This document shows positions 6,781 to 9,889 of a DNA stretch of 9,889 nt, one piece after another (positions within the stretch are counted from its first letter, which is position 1; each line of letters begins with the position of its first letter). The notes below the pieces were generated by a model. The model was not told where the DNA came from, did no database searches, and saw nothing but the letters and a program-made list of their open reading frames with translations. This DNA comes from Flavobacteriaceae bacterium TMED81. Lineage in GTDB: Bacteria; Bacteroidota; Bacteroidia; Flavobacteriales; Flavobacteriaceae. The position numbers were made by a program, and so were the translations under genes. Location of the stretch: contig NHEI02000017.1 of NCBI GenBank assembly GCA_002171575.2, positions 1 through 9,889 of the forward strand. The letters are read 5' to 3'.

Positions 6781-8356
6781 AATTTGTATTTTCTTCTTGT
6801 TCTTTATGCCAGCACTCGTGCTTGCTCAGCCCCGTATTGCGGCGAGTCTAGACACCATTGCGATGACCATTGGTGAGGATATCCAATATCAGATTGAAGT
6901 CCAAACCGATTCGACAGCCCAAGTCATTTTCCCACAAGGACAAACCTTCTTGCCTTTCGAAATTATCGACACCACCAAAGTGGACATTCAACAACTGGCA
7001 GACAAAGCACTTTGGAAACGCACATACACCCTCATTCAATTCGACTCTGGAAGCTATCATATCCCTCGCCAGCGGATTTTTGTTGATGGAACACCAATCC
7101 TCACAGACTCCCTCAAAATTGAAGTATTTACCGTTGAAGTCGATACGCTCAAACAGCCATTACACCCCATCAAACCCATCATTGAGATTGACAAAAACAA
7201 CGCGGGTTGGTGGCGCCCCTACCTATGGGGTGTACTGGGACTCATCGGATTCATCGCTCTGTATATGGTTTATGGCCGTGCCAAAAAAAGAATCGAAGAG
7301 CGACGGAAAAGATTACCCCCTTTCGATCGTGCAATCCAAGAACTCCAAGCCCTCGAAGCAAGTGAATTAAACGATCAGGAAGCGTACAAACAATACTATT
7401 CATCTCTTACAGCCATCGTTCGTAGCTATTTGGAGGAAGAGGCAAACGTCAATGCCTTGGAAAGCACAACAACAGAGTTGATTCAAAAGCTTGAACTCTT
7501 GCGAACGGCAGGCTCTTTGGTTCTCCAAAACGAAACCATATCCAACCTCAAAAAGGTGTTAGAAACTGCAGATCTCGTCAAATTTGCCAAAGCAGCTCCC
7601 GGCGTTGGTCTGGCCTCCTCGGACCGATCGGCGATTGAGTCTGTCGTTGTGCAAACCAATGAGGCAATCCCCGAACCTACAGAAGAGGAGCGCCTACAAA
7701 ACGAGGCCTATCGACAAGAACTTCAAAAGCAACGTCGCCGCAAACAGTTTAAAGTAGCAGGACTATCCGCACTTGGGGCCCTTGTATTGGCATTTGGAAT
7801 ATCTTCCTATGTATACGGATTCAAACAAGTCAAAGACCGTTTATTGGGGAACCCGACTTTACAATTATTAGAATCTGAATGGATTACGAGCACCTATGGC
7901 GCTACGCCGATTCGAATGACGACTCCGGAAGTACTGACCCGAATTCCCTCCGACAAACCCAACACCCAAACTTTCCGATTGGGGCAACTGGACGATCCGT
8001 TTTCGTTGACCCTGCGAGTCGAGCAAGTCATGGGAGAAGGAGAGGTTGAGGTTGATTTGGCGGCACGTGCGGAGGGGCTTATTCAGGACTTAGAATCAAG
8101 AGGAGCAACAAACATTTTTCAAAAGCAGGATGAATACGAAAGCCCAACAGGAGTCAAAGGAGTTGCCATCTCTGGGTCTTTTGACTGGACACCCGCAGAA
8201 AGCGACTCGACTCGAAAAGAATACACCGTTTATTTCTTTGCCGAGAATAACGGTTTGCAGCAAATCGAAATTGTGAGCAATCGCGATGATCGCTATGCAC
8301 AGGACATCATTGACCGCTTGGTCAATTCGTTTACCTTTAACACTGATGTCCAATGA
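6773..8356 (+). CDS. Bat-operon membrane protein with two periplasmic domains
   Basis: The 527-aa product starts with a signal peptide (about 1-19, cleavage expected after 'VLAQ'). A beta-rich periplasmic domain follows (about 20-140), reminiscent of BatD N-terminal regions. Then comes a membrane helix (about 148-168) and a basic flank 'KKRIEERRKR'. A helical cytoplasmic segment (about 180-325) contains 'YYSSLTAIVRSYLEEE' and 'LETADLVKFAKAAPG', typical of the DUF4381/BatD-like proteins of these operons. A second membrane helix lies at about 327-347, and the C-terminal domain (about 360-527) should again be periplasmic. I cannot assign that domain; its ending 'DIIDRLVNSFTF' recalls PsbP/DcrB-like folds, but this is only an impression. 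The start is GTG at 6773, inside the DUF58 gene. The frame is closed by a TAA at 6743-6745, and no ATG or TTG lies between. A downstream ATG would destroy the signal peptide. Overlaps batA by 4 bp. Confidence 0.82.
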   Translation: MGRICIFFLFFMPALVLAQPRIAASLDTIAMTIGEDIQYQIEVQTDSTAQVIFPQGQTFLPFEIIDTTKVDIQQLADKALWKRTYTLIQFDSGSYHIPRQRIFVDGTPILTDSLKIEVFTVEVDTLKQPLHPIKPIIEIDKNNAGWWRPYLWGVLGLIGFIALYMVYGRAKKRIEERRKRLPPFDRAIQELQALEASELNDQEAYKQYYSSLTAIVRSYLEEEANVNALESTTTELIQKLELLRTAGSLVLQNETISNLKKVLETADLVKFAKAAPGVGLASSDRSAIESVVVQTNEAIPEPTEEERLQNEAYRQELQKQRRRKQFKVAGLSALGALVLAFGISSYVYGFKQVKDRLLGNPTLQLLESEWITSTYGATPIRMTTPEVLTRIPSDKPNTQTFRLGQLDDPFSLTLRVEQVMGEGEVEVDLAARAEGLIQDLESRGATNIFQKQDEYESPTGVKGVAISGSFDWTPAESDSTRKEYTVYFFAENNGLQQIEIVSNRDDRYAQDIIDRLVNSFTFNTDVQ

Positions 8357-9360
8357 TTTTTCAAGACTACACCTTTGCGAATGTATCTTTTCTATGGGCA
8401 TTGACCATCATTCCGTTTTTGGCAGCATGGTTGTTTTGGCGACCACAGCAAAAACAAAGTGTTTTGCGAATGTCATCCTTAAAAGGCATGGATAGCCCAA
8501 CGTTCTGGACACGGATATATCCTTTGTTATGGGGGTTTCGATTACTGGCCATCGCTCTGTTGATTGTCGCCCTTGCCCGACCGCGAACAGCCAATGTATC
8601 TACACGAACCAAAACGACAAAAGGGATTGATATTGTCATGGCAATTGATATCTCATCGAGTATGTTGTCTCGCGACCTTAGACCAAATCGCCTGGCGGCT
8701 TTAAAAGAAGTGGCGCAAACCTTTATTTCCGATCGGATTAATGACCGAATTGGGTTGGTGGTTTATGCAGGGGAGTCCTATACCAAAACCCCAATTACAA
8801 GCGATAAGGCCGTTGTGACCGACGCCTTGTCAAACTTAAACTACGAGCGAGGCGTGATCGATGATGGAACGGCGATTGGAATGGGATTGGCAACGGCTGT
8901 CAATCGGCTCAAAGATTCCAAAGCACTCAGTAAAGTCATTATTTTATTGACGGATGGAGTGAATAATGCGGGCTTTGTTGACCCGACGACCGCAGCTGGC
9001 TTGGCAAGTTCCTACAGCATCAAAACCTATACCATTGGTTTGGGAAGCAACGGCAATGCCATGGCGCCAATTGCCATGAAGCGAGACGGGAGTTTCCGCT
9101 ATGGACTCACCCGAGTTGAAATCGACGAAGAACTCCTCAAAAGCATTGCCGAGCAAACAGGTGGGGTGTATTTTCGGGCAACGGATAACCAACGCTTAGC
9201 ATCGATTTATGATGAAATCAACAAGCTGGAAAAGACCGAGGTGGAGGAATTTACCTACACCACTTTCGAGGAACATTTCCGTATTTTTATTTTATTCGGA
9301 ATGGCATTGTTGTTGGTGGAATGGATTTTACGAATCACCGTTTATAAAAGTATCGTGTAA
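8353..9360 (+). CDS. batA: VWA-domain aerotolerance-type protein BatA
   Basis: The 335-aa membrane protein has hydrophobic helices at about 10-29 and 57-76. A VWA domain follows at about 90-290, with a last helix at about 307-329. The metal-ion site is complete: 'DISSS' at 99-103, T173 in 'DGTAIG' and D201 in 'LLTDG'. The helices bracket the VWA domain in the BatA arrangement, and the 'ARPR' turn after the second helix is family-typical. Bat proteins were named from Bacteroides fragilis aerotolerance; a direct role in oxygen tolerance is not settled. A MIDAS-mediated partner interaction is the likely molecular role. The ATG overlaps the upstream stop (ATGA), and the stop TAA shares its last base with the batB ATG. 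Confidence 0.92.
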   Translation: MIFQDYTFANVSFLWALTIIPFLAAWLFWRPQQKQSVLRMSSLKGMDSPTFWTRIYPLLWGFRLLAIALLIVALARPRTANVSTRTKTTKGIDIVMAIDISSSMLSRDLRPNRLAALKEVAQTFISDRINDRIGLVVYAGESYTKTPITSDKAVVTDALSNLNYERGVIDDGTAIGMGLATAVNRLKDSKALSKVIILLTDGVNNAGFVDPTTAAGLASSYSIKTYTIGLGSNGNAMAPIAMKRDGSFRYGLTRVEIDEELLKSIAEQTGGVYFRATDNQRLASIYDEINKLEKTEVEEFTYTTFEEHFRIFILFGMALLLVEWILRITVYKSIV

Positions 9361-9889
9361 TGTTTCAGTGGGACGCACCAGACTATTTTTACCTCTTCAT
9401 CCTCCTTCCGATGATGGGGCTTGCTTATGGGCTTTTACAGTTGTGGAAGCATCGTGCGCGTAGCCGCTTTGGCAAATCCGACTTGTTAGCAGCACTCGCA
9501 CCCGACAGTTCCGATTTTAAAAATCACCTGAAGTTTGTGGTCTTACTCCTTGGGTTTACGGCTTTGATTTTCGCATTGGTAAATCCCAAAATGGGGACAG
9601 AACTTGAGACGGTCAAGCGGGAGGGTGTGGACTTGGTCTTTGCGGTTGATGTCTCCAAAAGCATGTTGGCGGAAGACATTGCACCCAACCGACTTGAAAA
9701 AGCCAAACGCTTGGTGTCGGAAACGATCAACAAACTGTCTGGAGATCGCGTTGGGATTATTGCATATGCAGCAAGTGCCATCCCGCAACTGCCCATAACA
9801 ACAGACTATGAGTCTGCCAAACTCTTTTTACAAGCCCTCAATACAGACATGCTATCCTCGCAAGGAACTGCCATTGCCGAAGCCATTGA
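9360..9889 (+). CDS. batB: VWA-domain protein BatB, 5' part (cut by window end)
   Basis: An open frame starts at the ATG in TAATG, sharing one base with the batA stop, and runs to the last base without a stop: 176 codons plus two bases. It begins 'MFQWDAPDYFYLFILLPMMG', with a membrane helix at about 9-28 and a second one at about 58-74. The start of a VWA domain follows: 'DVSKS' at 97-101, 'RLEKAKRLV', 'LSGDRVGIIAYA' and T170 in 'SQGTAIAEAI'. The third metal residue would lie beyond the window. The arrangement and the position after BatA fit BatB, a paralogue of BatA. In full-length relatives the VWA domain is followed by further membrane or TPR segments that cannot be seen here. Confidence 0.9.
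   Translation, partial: MFQWDAPDYFYLFILLPMMGLAYGLLQLWKHRARSRFGKSDLLAALAPDSSDFKNHLKFVVLLLGFTALIFALVNPKMGTELETVKREGVDLVFAVDVSKSMLAEDIAPNRLEKAKRLVSETINKLSGDRVGIIAYAASAIPQLPITTDYESAKLFLQALNTDMLSSQGTAIAEAI

Noticed and set aside
6870..7370. Open frame of 166 codons overlapping the 527-aa membrane protein gene
   Set aside because: It is a same-strand shadow, rich in Ser, Lys and Pro, with no domain signal. The overlapping frame has a signal peptide, membrane helices and operon-consistent overlaps.
8353..9889. batA/batB similarity as a recent tandem duplication
   Set aside because: The two share layout and metal-site motifs but their sequences differ widely in the visible part. They are ancient paralogues, a normal feature of Bat operons.

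Overview
The window looks like a chromosomal segment of a Bacteroidota bacterium, most likely of the class Flavobacteriia. The gene content points there: a HU-CCDC81/SPOR fusion, a batA/batB aerotolerance-type cluster and a 'DIDVEGG' guanylate kinase. So do the near absence of Shine-Dalgarno sequences and the presence of TTG-N17-20-TAnnTTTG type promoters. The taxonomic call is inferred from protein features only. The window is densely coding (no gene-free stretch exceeds about 170 bp). I see no tRNA, rRNA, CRISPR array, insertion sequence or prophage gene.

Region 1 (31-1482, + strand): a cell-envelope protein joining a cytoplasmic HU-like domain, one membrane helix and a periplasmic SPOR domain. 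Three bases after its stop comes a hotdog-fold acyl-CoA thioesterase. A good -7 promoter box lies just before the first ATG.

Region 2 (1530-3565, + strand): a tight housekeeping operon of yicC (endoribonuclease family), gmk (guanylate kinase) and nadD (nicotinate-mononucleotide adenylyltransferase). The joins are 0 bp and a 4-bp ATGA overlap. It has its own well-formed Bacteroidota promoter and a very short predicted leader.

Region 3 (3582-4718, - strand): one orphan gene for a Schlafen-type AlbA_2 domain protein with an unassigned C-terminal part. It converges on nadD and diverges from the next operon. The 166-bp divergent intergenic region carries candidate promoters in both directions and a small inverted repeat.

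Region 4 (4885 to the window end, + strand): the first five genes of a Bat-type operon: a MoxR AAA+ ATPase, a soluble DUF58 protein, a two-helix membrane protein with large periplasmic parts, and the membrane-anchored VWA proteins BatA and BatB (the last cut by the window edge). From the DUF58 gene onward the genes overlap by 8, 4 and 1 bp, which suggests translational coupling. All three VWA-type proteins keep recognisable metal-site (MIDAS) residues. By family knowledge the MoxR ATPase probably works with these VWA proteins in assembly or maturation of an envelope complex; the exact client is not known.

Most of this is ordinary core genome. The least-explained parts are the C-terminal domain of the 527-aa Bat-operon membrane protein and the orphan AlbA_2 gene. 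I did not find convincing evidence for a wholly new system.
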